Notes: a model not told the origin generated them from the sequence alone. A stretch of DNA of 64,000 bases from Candidatus Ichthyocystis hellenicum (GCF_001460935.1 NZ_LN906597.1:1942314-2006313), one strand, 5' to 3'. Positions 27,228 through 36,739 are shown, numbered from the stretch's first letter. Translations and numbers: made by a program.

Positions 27228-28415
27228 CTAACTTTTACTAACATGTGACGTAAGTTTTTCCTCCAAGTATTTGGTAGAATAATATAATACTCTTTCTGTA
27301 AAACTTGCATCACAGATAGTAATTGTTCCCCCATCAAATACAATCGTATCACTTTCTATAAGATATTTCGTAATTTTTTCTTTTAATTCTTTTTTAGATT
27401 CTTCAATAAAGCTCATAACGTTAACAGAGCGTTTTGCGGTGTCAATATTGTTATGGAATAAGTTTTTTTCTCCGTTAGTACTAAAAAATTTAATTTTCCC
27501 TGAAAGTAATAAATTGTCCAGTAATATTTTTAAGTAAAATTCACTTACATGTATAAAATTATGTAGTTGCTTGGCGTGATGATGTGAAATCATTTCTCCA
27601 AAGAATTTATCAAATGCAAATGACATACAACTTTCTTCGTCTTGATCTAGGGTTTCAAATATCTCAACGGATTTTGATAATATAGAGTCGTAGTTTTCTG
27701 CCAAATGATTACTATAGAGATCAATAAAGATACTAAAGGTAGTTGTTTCTACCTCATGCATAGAAAATTTAGATCTAAATTCTTCTTTAATAAATTGCTT
27801 TTCATGGAAGTCAGAAAGCATGCCGGAAATATTATATGTTAATTCCAATTTGTTATCTTCTTTAATTAAAGCTTCATTCGCTTTTTTAGCTATTATGCTC
27901 TTAAGTTCATTGTAATTTCTATCTTTACTATTTGCTATGTTTTTTATTTCTGTTTCTAGATAAAAGCCTACTACTTTTGAAATTTTTTTTTCTACAAAAT
28001 TTATTACTAAATCATTGGCCATTTTAAATGGATAGTTAGATGCAATTTCTCCAGAAATTGCAGACAAAAAACACTTTTTTTCTTCCCAAGATCCACAATT
28101 TATTACGTTTAGTTTAGTTGCAAATGCGGAAAGTGAATTCTCAATAATTGATTTAAAAGAATTATTAACTTTTGATTTCCATTTTTTATAATTATGGGTG
28201 CGCCTAATTTCACTCATGTACTCTGTTTGACCCAATGCATCGCAGTTGTAATACCAGTAATCTTTATACCTAATAGGTGCGTTTTTTCTAATTATACTAG
28301 AGAAGAAACTTAAATTGATACTTTCAGTCGTGAGTGTTTCAGAAACTATTTCTCCGTCTTTAATTTGTAAATCATAACATCTACAAAAAAGTGATGAGTG
28401 AGATTGATTAACCAT
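27228..28415 (-). CDS. block C paralogue 3, uncharacterised
   Basis: 395 residues. Shares the YWYYNCDALGQTEYMSEIRR segment with the 25590 gene, plus YKKWKSKVN, the INCGSWEEKKCFLSAISGE core, DEESCMSFAFDKFFGEM and a C-terminal VLYYSTKYLEEKL. I see no catalytic signature. AAGGTG precedes the ATG, as in paralogue 5. Confidence 0.82.
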   Translation of the reverse strand: MVNQSHSSLFCRCYDLQIKDGEIVSETLTTESINLSFFSSIIRKNAPIRYKDYWYYNCDALGQTEYMSEIRRTHNYKKWKSKVNNSFKSIIENSLSAFATKLNVINCGSWEEKKCFLSAISGEIASNYPFKMANDLVINFVEKKISKVVGFYLETEIKNIANSKDRNYNELKSIIAKKANEALIKEDNKLELTYNISGMLSDFHEKQFIKEEFRSKFSMHEVETTTFSIFIDLYSNHLAENYDSILSKSVEIFETLDQDEESCMSFAFDKFFGEMISHHHAKQLHNFIHVSEFYLKILLDNLLLSGKIKFFSTNGEKNLFHNNIDTAKRSVNVMSFIEESKKELKEKITKYLIESDTIVFDGGTITICDASFTERVLYYSTKYLEEKLTSHVSKS

Positions 28416-29029
28416 GTGTCAATTACACCTTATGCGAAAAATATATATAAAATGATAATATGAGATTTATTGTGTTAATAATATCATATGGATTAAAGTC
28501 GATATAGCAAATGTATTGTGCTATGGATGATATTTTTTACAGATATTATTAGTTCATTCAAACTGGTAATTTGTATTGTTTGTCGATAAAGCCGAAATAT
28601 TTTTTATCCTAGGTAATTACTAATTGCCATCGTACTTAGATTATATGGATTTTAGTGCGTATATTTATAAAAATATATAGCTTTAATTGTTATATGAATA
28701 ACTTATTATCCATTAATATTCATTAAATTACATAGATTGTACATAGATTGATTTTAATATATTTTTTATATTGTAAATGTTGTTAGCCCCAAAATGCTTT
28801 TATGGCACGCTATTACTCTGTCAGTAAAGTAATTTATTTGCGGTTTTTTATATCAGAAAAATATGCTAAGTTTGGCTACAAAATAACTTGATATATTGTT
28901 TAAGCTTATAAATGTTACCTTTATCTAGGGGTAACTATCTCAATAGTCTCGCAATTTCGCTGTCGTTGTGAGTTATGTTTTTTATAGTATTAACTTAAGT
29001 TGTTAAATTTATATTCGTAATATTTGTAA
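28416..29029. other. intergenic region, right part duplicated at 31170
   Basis: 28827-29029 is the non-coding start of a duplicated block that corresponds to 31170-31368. The left part carries a divergent form of the upstream motif near 28482-28500. No gene seen. Confidence 0.6.
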
Positions 29030-29184
29030 CTAAATATTTTGTCTAATAGATAAAGATGATCTAATTTTTTCTTCTAAGTGTTTAATAGAGTAGGACACTA
29101 TTTCTTCCGCAAATTTTTTGTTACATACGGTAATCGTGCCATTGTCAATTATGATATTGTCTTTATTTATCAGGCATTCTATGA
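29030..29184 (-). pseudogene. 3'-terminal relic of a block C gene
   Basis: The minus strand reads IIECLINKDNIIIDNGTITV..CNKKFAEEIVSYSIKHLEEK..SIRQNI and stop, closely matching the C-terminus of 31369-32553 (HLEEKIISSIRQNI). Everything 5' of this is missing; it abuts the end of the next gene at 29186. The matching flank at 28827-29029 shows that it came as part of a duplicated block. Confidence 0.85.
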
Positions 29185-29185
29185 T

Positions 29186-30322
29186 TTACGACCACGGATA
29201 TTTATGATCACGGATTACTTGGATCACAGCCGATCTAATATCTTTCTCTAGAAGATTAACAGATGAACGTACTATTTCTTCCGTAAATTTTTTGTTGCAA
29301 ATAGTAACTTTGTTTTCTTCTATCACGATAGTATTGCTCTTCAGACACTCTATAATTTTATTTTCCAGACTTTTTTTTGACTGTATAACAAATTTCTCAA
29401 AATTATCATGGTATCCACCATCACCGATATATATACTGTATATCCCACAGATGTTGTTCTGTATAAGGCTACGGAGCTTCTCAACCCTGTTGTATATTAT
29501 AATTTTTCCAAAAAACATGTCAAATAGAAATGAGATGCAGCATTCATCGTCTTGTGCTATGTTGTCAAGTATCTCAATAGATTTTGATACGATCAAATCG
29601 TAACTTTCTTCTAAATGACAGCGATATAGATCAGAAAATATATTGAAGGGAAATCTCTTTCTACCAATGCGTAACGGATTTTTTTTATGTAATTCAATAA
29701 TTTTAATAAATATAAGATCTATCAATTCCATCCTATTATCTTCTTTAAGTATAGTTTCTTTTGCTTTTTTAAGTGTTATTTCTTCGATCTTATTGTAATG
29801 TTTATGTATATCGCTAGTTTCTTCTATTTCCTTTTCCGCATGATTGCGTACTACTTTTACAATTTTTTCATCTACGAAACTTTTCATTAAATCACTAATT
29901 GCTTTAAATGGATAATTGGTGGCTACTTCCCCAGAAATTTCAGATAAAAAAGACTTCTTTTCTTCAAAAGATCCGCAATTTATTTTGTCTAGCTTGGCTG
30001 CAAACGATGTAAGTGACTTTTCAATAATTATCTTAAATTTGCTATTAATTTTTGATTTCCATTTTTCATAGTCAAGGGCTGGCCTTATATTACTTAACAA
30101 TAATGATCGTCCTAGTGCATCACATTCACAACCGTAAACTTTGCATCTAACATTCATTTTCGTTTTAATTATACTTAGTAAGGAACTCATGCTCTCAGTA
30201 TGCGGCTTCTCAAAAACTGGGTGCAACTTTTCTTCAGTCTGTATTAATTCATAATATACAGAAGGGCAAGAGCATGATGACGGGTATGTAGCATCACTAC
30301 CAATCCTACTAATCCTGATCAT
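29186..30322 (-). CDS. block C paralogue 4, uncharacterised
   Basis: 378 residues and very close to 32835-34007: both open MIRIS, have CSC-VYYxLIQTEEKLHPVFEKPH, CECDAL, the INCGSFEEKK core, DDECC-SFLFD-FFGK and TIVIEENKVTICNKKF. It lacks the roughly 25-residue loop found in the sister gene between the Cys-rich core and the C-terminal domain. The last residues (VIRDHKYPWS) are novel because the reading frame runs into the junction with the adjacent gene relic, so the C-terminus was rebuilt by recombination. Confidence 0.82.
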   Translation of the reverse strand: MIRISRIGSDATYPSSCSCPSVYYELIQTEEKLHPVFEKPHTESMSSLLSIIKTKMNVRCKVYGCECDALGRSLLLSNIRPALDYEKWKSKINSKFKIIIEKSLTSFAAKLDKINCGSFEEKKSFLSEISGEVATNYPFKAISDLMKSFVDEKIVKVVRNHAEKEIEETSDIHKHYNKIEEITLKKAKETILKEDNRMELIDLIFIKIIELHKKNPLRIGRKRFPFNIFSDLYRCHLEESYDLIVSKSIEILDNIAQDDECCISFLFDMFFGKIIIYNRVEKLRSLIQNNICGIYSIYIGDGGYHDNFEKFVIQSKKSLENKIIECLKSNTIVIEENKVTICNKKFTEEIVRSSVNLLEKDIRSAVIQVIRDHKYPWS

Positions 30323-30383
30323 ATATATACCCTAACTTCATATTATATGTTAATACCATAAAATGGAGAGACCTGTAATTATG

Positions 30384-30402
30384 CTATCATATTAATTAAA
30401 AT
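30384..30402 (-). promoter_or_regulatory. shared upstream motif of block C (copy 4)
   Basis: Minus-strand ATTTTAATTAATATGATAG followed by CATAAT, 62-80 bp upstream of the ATG at 30322. The position matches that in the sister copy at 34069-34090, where TATAAT follows. Confidence 0.45.
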
Positions 30403-30670
30403 AGGTACATTGTTTTCCACCTATAATACAGATTATGATCTTATCATCTGGTATTGTGATGGAGAAGTAATCATGTCTGTATTTTTTGAATGACGTATTT
30501 TGCTTTCAACGTAGTCATTCATGAAATGTGTGTCTACATACTTGGCTTTTACGGATGGGTACTTTGTAAATAATTACTAGGTTTTACAGAACTTTTTTTT
30601 GTACATATCGGTTTTTAAATCACAATATTAGTGATACATTAGATGCATTAATTAGTCATGGTTAAACTGC

Positions 30671-30710
30671 ATCCCGTATGGTAACAACTCTAATTGTTAC
30701 CATACAGGAT
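30671..30710. other. 17-bp stem hairpin, intergenic
   Basis: ATCCCGTATGGTAACAA pairs with TTGTTACCATACAGGAT across a 6-nt loop, 16 of 17 pairs. No T-run follows on either strand, so it is not an obvious terminator. The homologous hairpin is at 34351-34390. Confidence 0.7.
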
Positions 30711-31000
30711 AAGAATGACTCGTGCTATACAGATAGATGCTGCACAGATTAATGAAACGTTTTATTAATTAACCGTAGCGCATAGTGTGCTCATAATCCT
30801 GTGTTTTATTACTGGTCTGACTGCTGAGTTATTGTTGTGTGATATGATATTTATTAACAGTTATTGTTCATTGTTATTTGTTTCTAATGTTAATGTGTAT
30901 GATGAGATATTCATTAGCAAAACCGCAAAACCAGTTCATAGATATTTCGTTATCTGTATCAATGTTATTTCTAGTTTTGGTAAATTTTATTTTAAATTAG

Positions 31001-31117
31001 TTAATAGAATGATGATCTGATTTTCTCCTCTAAGTTTTTCATAGAGGAATGTACTATTTCTTTCATAAATTTTTTTCTGCAAACTGCAACTTCATTTTCT
31101 TCAAGCTCTATCAGTAT
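31001..31117 (-). pseudogene. 3'-terminal relic of a block C gene
   Basis: The minus strand reads ELEENEVAVCRKKFMKEIVH then SSMKNLEEKIRSSFY and stop, matching the C-terminus of 34658-35872. It is the end of the duplicated block 29220-31117, which copies 32850-34770. Confidence 0.85.
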
Positions 31118-31368
31118 AGTAAAAATGTTGATTTTTTCCTGATGATAACGTCTTACTGTTGAGATTGTTAAGTAATTTATTTATGGGTTTTTATATCAGA
31201 AAATATGCTAAGTTTGATTACAAAATAACTTGATATATTGTTTAGGCTTATAAATTTTACCTTTATCTAGGGGTGATATCGAGAGTTTCACAATTGTGCT
31301 GTTGTTGTGAGTTATATTTTTTATAGCATTAACTTAAGTTGTTAAATTTATATTCGTAATATTTGTAA
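31118..31368. repeat. duplicated flank (copy of 28827-29029)
   Basis: From about 31170 the sequence aligns with 28827 onward (shared cores AAGTAATTTATT, ATATGCTAAGTTTG and CCTTTATCTAGGGG) and leads into the 3' end of the intact gene at 31369. Confidence 0.8.
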
Positions 31369-32553
31369 CTAAATATTTTGTCTAATAGATGATATAATTT
31401 TTTCTTCCAAGTGTTTAATAGAGTAGGATACTATTTCTTCCATAAATTTTTTGTCACATGCAATAATTGTGCCATTGTCAATTATGATAGTGTCTTTTCT
31501 TGTCAGGCATTCTATAATTCTTACTTCCAGATTCTTTTGTGATCTCTCAATAAATCTTCTAAAAGCTTTACAGTATTCCTGTGTGATCCCATGTAAACGA
31601 TAACCTCTTACTATACTTATGTCAAAAGACTTAATTTTTCCTGATGAAACTGAATCTCTGAGTAATTTTTTCAACTCGAATGAAGTATAATACGAGGTAC
31701 TACTTAGGACAATATCGTGTATTTTTTGGGCCTTATTGTGCACCATCATCTTTCCAAGAAATGTATCAAATGCAAATGACATGCAACATTCATTATCTGA
31801 TCCTATGCTATACAATAGTTCAATGGACTTCATCAGCATAGAGTCATAGTTTTCTGCTAAATGATTAAGATAGAGTTCGATGTATGTAATAAATGGCATT
31901 TTTGCTATGTTAAAGTATCTTTTAAGTTTTTTCTCAATGTATCTATATTGTTTTTTATGAAATTCAGATATTTTATGAGCAATATTATTTATTAATCCCA
32001 ATCTGCTGTCTTCTTTAATCAAAGTTTCTCCTGCTTTTTGGGGTATAATTTTATAAAGTTCATCGTAACTTCTACAGCTATTATTGATTATATCTTCTAT
32101 TGTTTTTTCTGCATGACTGAGCACTACGTTTGCAATTTTTTTATCTATAATATCTATTATTAAATCATTAATAATTTTAAATGGATAATTAGAGGATACT
32201 TCTCCGGAAATGGCAGCTAAAAATTCTTTTTTTTCCCCCCAAGAACCACAATTTAATTTGTTTAATTTACTTGCAAATAAAGTAAGAGAGCTCTCAATTA
32301 TTGATTTAAACTCATCATTTATTCTTTCTTTCCACTTTTTGTTATTAATAGGGTTGATATCATCCAGTGATGATTTTTGTTTCACAATATATCTATAATT
32401 TGCATACCTAACGTAAGAATTAACACTAATTATGTCTAAGAGAGCATCCATATCTACATTGTTAGGTTTAGGGAGATCGCAAACTGCTTTTTCTTTTTCA
32501 GTCTCCAAATCACAATATTTGTAGAGAGCTGATGTGGTAGATGAATTAATCAT
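31369..32553 (-). CDS. block C paralogue 5, uncharacterised
   Basis: 394 residues. It has the family core (KKWKERIN, LNCGSWGEKKEFLAAISGE, YPFKIINDL, DNECCMSFAFDTFLGKM) and the C-terminal TIIIDNGTIIACDKKFMEEI-VSYSIKHLEEK. The N-terminus opens MINSS, and the CDAL segment is replaced by YRYIVKQKSSLDD. AAGGTG lies upstream of the ATG. The relic at 29030-29184 derives from a gene of this type. Confidence 0.82.
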   Translation of the reverse strand: MINSSTTSALYKYCDLETEKEKAVCDLPKPNNVDMDALLDIISVNSYVRYANYRYIVKQKSSLDDINPINNKKWKERINDEFKSIIESSLTLFASKLNKLNCGSWGEKKEFLAAISGEVSSNYPFKIINDLIIDIIDKKIANVVLSHAEKTIEDIINNSCRSYDELYKIIPQKAGETLIKEDSRLGLINNIAHKISEFHKKQYRYIEKKLKRYFNIAKMPFITYIELYLNHLAENYDSMLMKSIELLYSIGSDNECCMSFAFDTFLGKMMVHNKAQKIHDIVLSSTSYYTSFELKKLLRDSVSSGKIKSFDISIVRGYRLHGITQEYCKAFRRFIERSQKNLEVRIIECLTRKDTIIIDNGTIIACDKKFMEEIVSYSIKHLEEKIISSIRQNI

Positions 32554-32610
32554 GAATTAATACACCTTGTATGTAAAAATTCACACAAAAAATAAGCAAC
32601 ATTACCTTGC

Positions 32611-32637
32611 CGTATAATTTATAGCAGCAATTAAAGT
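32611..32637 (-). promoter_or_regulatory. shared upstream motif of block C (copy 5)
   Basis: Minus-strand AACTTTAATTGCTGCTATAA, 58-84 bp upstream of the ATG at 32553; a variant of the motif seen before the paralogues. Confidence 0.4.
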
Positions 32638-32834
32638 TGATATATGAATTGAATTGATTTGTATCAGGTTGGATAATAATTTAACGATGATTCATTATCA
32701 GTGATATTCTACACTTTATTAAATTTATATCCGTTAATGACTTAAAATGTTAGGATCAAATAGGTAGAGTACCAGCGGAGGTTGATCTTATGTTCCAGGT
32801 GGATTTAACTTTTGTCTATATGGAATGTATAATA

Positions 32835-34007
32835 CTACAGGACAGCCGATCTAATCTCTTCCTCTAGAAGATTAACAGATGAACGTACTATTTCTCCCGT
32901 AAATTTTTTGTTGCAAATAGTAACTTTGTTTTCTTCTATCACGATAGTATTGTTCTTTAGACACTCTATAATTTTCTTTTCCAGACTTTTTTTTGACCGC
33001 ATAACAAATTTCTCAAAATCATCACGGTATTTACTATCACTGCTGTATATGAGGTAACCTCTCACGTTACCTGTACCAAAACACAACCCTCTGGAAGAAA
33101 TTGAGTGTGCCATAAAGCATCTCAAATCATTTATTGTAGTATTACAGATGTTGTCCCGTATAAGGCTATAAAGCTGATCAGCTTTGTTGTATATTATCAT
33201 TTTTCCAAAAAACGTATCAAATAGAAATGACATGCAGCATTCATCGTCTTGTGCTATATTATCAAGTATCTCAATAGATTTTGATACGATCAAGTCGTAA
33301 CTTTCTTCTAAATGACAGCGATATAGACCAGAAAATATATTGAAGGGAAGTCTCCCTCTATAAAGGTGCAACAGCTCTTTTTTATGTAATTCATTAATTT
33401 TAATGACTATAAGATCTATCAATTCCATCCTATTATCTTCTTTAAGAATAGTTTCTTTTGCTTTTTTAAGTATTACTTCTTCGAGTTTATTGTAATGTCT
33501 ATGGTGATTACTAGACATTTCTTCTATTTCCTTTTTTGTATGATTACGCACTACTTTTGCAATTTTTTCATCCACAAAACTTATCATTAAATCATTAATT
33601 GCTTTAAATGGATAATTAGTGGCTACTTCCCCAGAAATTTCAGATAAAAAATACTTCTTTTCTTCGAAAGATCCACAGTTTATTTTGTCTAGCTTGGATG
33701 CAAACGATGTAAGTGACTTTTCAATAATTATCTTAAACTTGCTATTAATTTTTGATTTCCATTTTTTATAATTAGGGATTGGCCTGATATCACTCAACGA
33801 TAATGAGCGTCTTAGTGCATCACATTCACAACCGTAAACCTTGTACCTAACATTCATTTTTGTTTTAATGATACTTAGTAAGGAACTCATGTTCTCAGTA
33901 TGCGGTTTCTCAAAAACCGGGTGCAACTTTTCTTCAGTCTGTATTAATCCATAATATACACAAGAGCATGATGACGGGTATCTGGCATCATTACTAATCC
34001 TGATCAT
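32835..34007 (-). CDS. block C paralogue 6, uncharacterised
   Basis: 390 residues, nearest sister of 29186-30322 and the intact member of the duplicated pair. The N-terminus has CSCVYYGLIQTEEKLHPVFE and YGCECDALRRS; the core is INCGSFEEKKYFLSEISGE. The segment DDECCMSFLFDTFFGKM is followed by the loop NDLRCFMAHSISSRGLCF that the sister has lost. It ends EEEIRSAVL. Clustered Cys near both ends are conserved, possibly metal-binding or disulfide, but no known motif fits. Confidence 0.82.
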   Translation of the reverse strand: MIRISNDARYPSSCSCVYYGLIQTEEKLHPVFEKPHTENMSSLLSIIKTKMNVRYKVYGCECDALRRSLSLSDIRPIPNYKKWKSKINSKFKIIIEKSLTSFASKLDKINCGSFEEKKYFLSEISGEVATNYPFKAINDLMISFVDEKIAKVVRNHTKKEIEEMSSNHHRHYNKLEEVILKKAKETILKEDNRMELIDLIVIKINELHKKELLHLYRGRLPFNIFSGLYRCHLEESYDLIVSKSIEILDNIAQDDECCMSFLFDTFFGKMIIYNKADQLYSLIRDNICNTTINDLRCFMAHSISSRGLCFGTGNVRGYLIYSSDSKYRDDFEKFVMRSKKSLEKKIIECLKNNTIVIEENKVTICNKKFTGEIVRSSVNLLEEEIRSAVL

Positions 34008-34068
34008 ATATATATCCCAAATTCATATTATATGTTAAAACTGTAAGTGAATATGGTTGTAAATTATA

Positions 34069-34090
34069 CTATCACAGTAATTAAAATAGG
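34069..34090 (-). promoter_or_regulatory. shared upstream motif of block C (copy 6)
   Basis: Minus-strand TATTTTAATTACTGTGATAG directly followed by TATAAT, 62-83 bp upstream of the ATG at 34007. The TATAAT could be a -10 element. Confidence 0.5.
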
Positions 34091-34350
34091 CACATTGTTT
34101 TCAGCCTATACAGATTATAATTTTATCATCAGGTGTGGTGATGGGGAAGTAATCATATCTATATTTTTTGATGATGTATTTTGTTTTCAACGTAGTCATT
34201 CATGAAATGTGCGGCTACATACTTATCTTTTACTGATGGATACTTTGTAAATAATTATTAGATTTTACAGAAATTTTATTTTGCAGATCAGTATTTAAAT
34301 CACAATATTAGTAATGTGTTAGATACATTAGTTAGTTATGTGTAAATTGT

Positions 34351-34390
34351 ATTCTGTATTGCAACAACTCTAATTGCTACCATACAGAAT
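34351..34390. other. homologous hairpin, second copy
   Basis: ATTCTGTATTGCAACAA pairs with TTGCTACCATACAGAAT across a 6-nt loop, 14 of 17 pairs. Compared with 30671-30710, one outer C-G pair is T-A here, a compensatory change. Confidence 0.55.
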
Positions 34391-34657
34391 AAGAATAACT
34401 CGTGTTATACATATTAATGAAACATTTTATTAATTAACCGTAACACATAGTGTGCGCATAATCATGAGTTTTATTACTGGTCTGACTGGTGAGTTGTTGT
34501 TGTGTGATAGGATATTTATTGACAGTCATTGTTCGTTTTTATTTGTTTCTAGTGTTAATGTGAATGATGAGATATTCATTAACAAAACCGATTCATAGTT
34601 ATTTCGTTATCTGTATCAATATCATTTTTAGTTTTGGTAAATTTTATTTTAAATTAG

Positions 34658-35872
34658 TTAATAGAATGATGATCTGATTTCCTCCTCTAAGTGTTTCGTA
34701 GAGGAATGTACTATTTCTTTCATAAATTTTTTGCTGCAAAGTGCAACCTTATTTTCTTCAATCACGATAGTATTTCCTTTCAGGCATTCTATGATTTTTA
34801 TTTCTAGTTTTTTCTTCGACCGTATAATAAATTCTTCAAAATCTTCACGGTATCCCTCATTAGTAGTATTGCTGTAAAAATGTACATGGTATCCTCTAGC
34901 GGCACTGGACATGCTGTAAGAAGTATTTCTTGAAGAAACTGAAGTTCTTAGAAAGGACATTAAATCACTTGTAATAACGTCATATGTAGTGCGTCGCATA
35001 ACATCACATAGTTCATTAGCTTTGTCGAACATTAACATTTTTCCAAAAAATGTATTAAATATGAATGACAGGCAGCATTCCATATCTTGTCCTAGATTAT
35101 CAAGTATTCCAATGGAATTGGATATGATTAATCCATAATTTTCTGATAAATGATCGCGATAGAGATCAGTAAATATATTAAAGGGGAATTTATTTATATT
35201 AAATTGCAGCATAAGTTCTTCTTCAGTATACTTTTTTTTATGGAATTCAATAATTTTATTGGAGATAAGGCTTATCAAGTTCATCCTATTATCTTCCTTG
35301 CGTATAGCTTCTTCCGATTTTTTAATTATTATTTCCTTAAGTTTTCCATAATCTCTATTTGTGTCATTAGTGATATCTTCTATTTCCTTTGCTACGTTAT
35401 GGCGAATTATTTTTGCAATTACATCGTCCATGAAACTTATCATTGAATTATTAATCATTTTAAACGGATGATTGACTGCTATTTCTCCGGAAATTCCAGA
35501 TAAAAAAAACTTTTTTTCCTCAAAGGACCCGCAATCTATTTTTTCTAGCTTATCTGCAAATGAGGCAAGTGAATTCTCGATAATTGTCTTAAACTCGATA
35601 TTAATTCTTGATTTCCATTTTTCATAACTAGGAATAGGTCGGATGTCGCTTAATGATGATGATTGTCTTAAGGCATCACACTTGCATCCATAACCTTTAT
35701 ACCTAATGCTCACTTTATTTTCAATTATACTTATAAGGGAATTCATGTTTGCAGTATAAGGTTTTTTAAGAATATGGCATAATTTATCTTCAGTTTGCAT
35801 TAATCCATAATATATACAAGAACATGACGGAGGGTAGATGCTATCATTCCCAAGCACACTGATCCTGATCAT
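34658..35872 (-). CDS. block C paralogue 7, uncharacterised
   Basis: 404 residues, the longest member. It opens MIRISVLGNDSIYPPSCSC and has YYGLMQTEDKLCHILKK, YGCKCDALRQS, the core IDCGSFEEKKFFLSGISGE, and DMECCLSFIFNTFFGKM. It retains a long loop with SSAARGYHVHFYSN before the C-terminal TIVIEENKVALCSKKFMKEI. It ends EEEIRSSFY. It is the first gene of the minus-strand block, 300 bp from the divergent block D. Confidence 0.82.
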   Translation of the reverse strand: MIRISVLGNDSIYPPSCSCIYYGLMQTEDKLCHILKKPYTANMNSLISIIENKVSIRYKGYGCKCDALRQSSSLSDIRPIPSYEKWKSRINIEFKTIIENSLASFADKLEKIDCGSFEEKKFFLSGISGEIAVNHPFKMINNSMISFMDDVIAKIIRHNVAKEIEDITNDTNRDYGKLKEIIIKKSEEAIRKEDNRMNLISLISNKIIEFHKKKYTEEELMLQFNINKFPFNIFTDLYRDHLSENYGLIISNSIGILDNLGQDMECCLSFIFNTFFGKMLMFDKANELCDVMRRTTYDVITSDLMSFLRTSVSSRNTSYSMSSAARGYHVHFYSNTTNEGYREDFEEFIIRSKKKLEIKIIECLKGNTIVIEENKVALCSKKFMKEIVHSSTKHLEEEIRSSFY

Positions 35873-36175
35873 ACTTACACATCCTGAATTTGATCTTATA
35901 TTAATTATACTAACCTATGCTCCTATAATTTATTTCATTTCTTAAATATAGGATAGACCTTTATTTTTCCTAGTCATAATACCTTTCTTTCTCAACATGA
36001 TGGATTTAACAGTGGTCCCATAAAACTATTTAATATTTGCGCGCATAAAAAATTACTGCATCTCTTTCGATTTCAGAATACGATGACACTCGCTGATGGG
36101 TACCGTAGTAATATCACTGGTTGATTAAACAGAGGCATAGCTATAGAAGTTGAAACAGAAAATGGGGAAAAAGTA
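35873..36175. other. divergent intergenic region between blocks C and D
   Basis: Separates minus-strand block C from plus-strand block D. It contains the block D upstream element AAAAAATTACTGCATC near 36047-36062 and, in frame just before 36176, codons reading GIAIEVETENGEKV that resemble the N-terminus of the 39597 paralogue. Confidence 0.5.
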
Positions 36176-36739
36176 ATGCAACGTAATAATTTTACAGCTG
36201 TTGGCATGGGAAAATTAAGGTGGATCATAGGAGGAGATGAAGATTTTCCGACTGAATCTGATGAGGAATCGAGGGAATCACCACTGTCAAGAATAGCCTC
36301 CACAGATAAGTCCGAAACTATGGTTAGCATATACACAACTGTTGGTCAAAGAATACAAATCCCGACAGAAGAAATCACGGAAGAAGAACCCGAACCAACC
36401 GACAAAGCAGAAGTTATAATAGCCAATAGAAACATGACGGTAGATATCGATCCAGAGCACAACATAGAGCCCAGAAATACTATCTCCCGTCGCATTATTC
36501 AGTACCGTAAAATGTTTTTTCACTGTTCAATAATATGCTTATTTTTAGGAATAATTTCTATCTTCCTTTTTTGCTCAATCTCGAAAAAAGTTTCAAAAAC
36601 GGACTGTGAAAGAGGTTCTTTCATAATCATTTTGTCATCCATACCCTTACCATTTATCGCACATATCATCCTGCTCTGTCTAAAATCAATCCTATTGAGA
36701 AAAAACCGTGTAAAACATTGTGCAAGTTATAAAAAATAG
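36176..36739 (+). CDS. block D small two-helix membrane protein 1
   Basis: 187 residues. Acidic, probably disordered N-terminal half (1-105), then two hydrophobic segments (about 113-134 and 149-169) around a short loop with a Cys (KTDCERG), and a basic tail. This plan is common to all block D genes. The ATG at 36176 has GGGGAAA upstream, but 14 in-frame codons before it (GIAIEVETENGEKV) resemble CVIVELETTNGIEE of the 39597 gene, so the original start may have been lost. Inferred to insert as a hydrophobic hairpin with both ends on one side of a membrane, reminiscent of Inc-type vacuole proteins in layout only. Confidence 0.72.
   Translation: MQRNNFTAVGMGKLRWIIGGDEDFPTESDEESRESPLSRIASTDKSETMVSIYTTVGQRIQIPTEEITEEEPEPTDKAEVIIANRNMTVDIDPEHNIEPRNTISRRIIQYRKMFFHCSIICLFLGIISIFLFCSISKKVSKTDCERGSFIIILSSIPLPFIAHIILLCLKSILLRKNRVKHCASYKK

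Larger units (their letters stand above)
30323..31000. repeat. duplicated intergenic region (copy of 34008-34657)
   Basis: Alignable along its length with 34008-34657, including the upstream motif, a hairpin and the sequence running into the relic at 31001. Small open frames here are not supported, since they are not conserved between the two copies. Confidence 0.75.
34008..34657. repeat. intergenic region duplicated at 30323-31000
   Basis: Parent or sister copy of 30323-31000. It holds the upstream motif at 34069-34090 and an imperfect version of the hairpin at 34351-34390. No gene seen. Confidence 0.75.

Noticed and set aside
30787-31020. Plus-strand frame of 77 codons
   Set aside because: Lies in a duplicated spacer and runs into an antisense gene relic; not conserved as a frame at 34470-34660.
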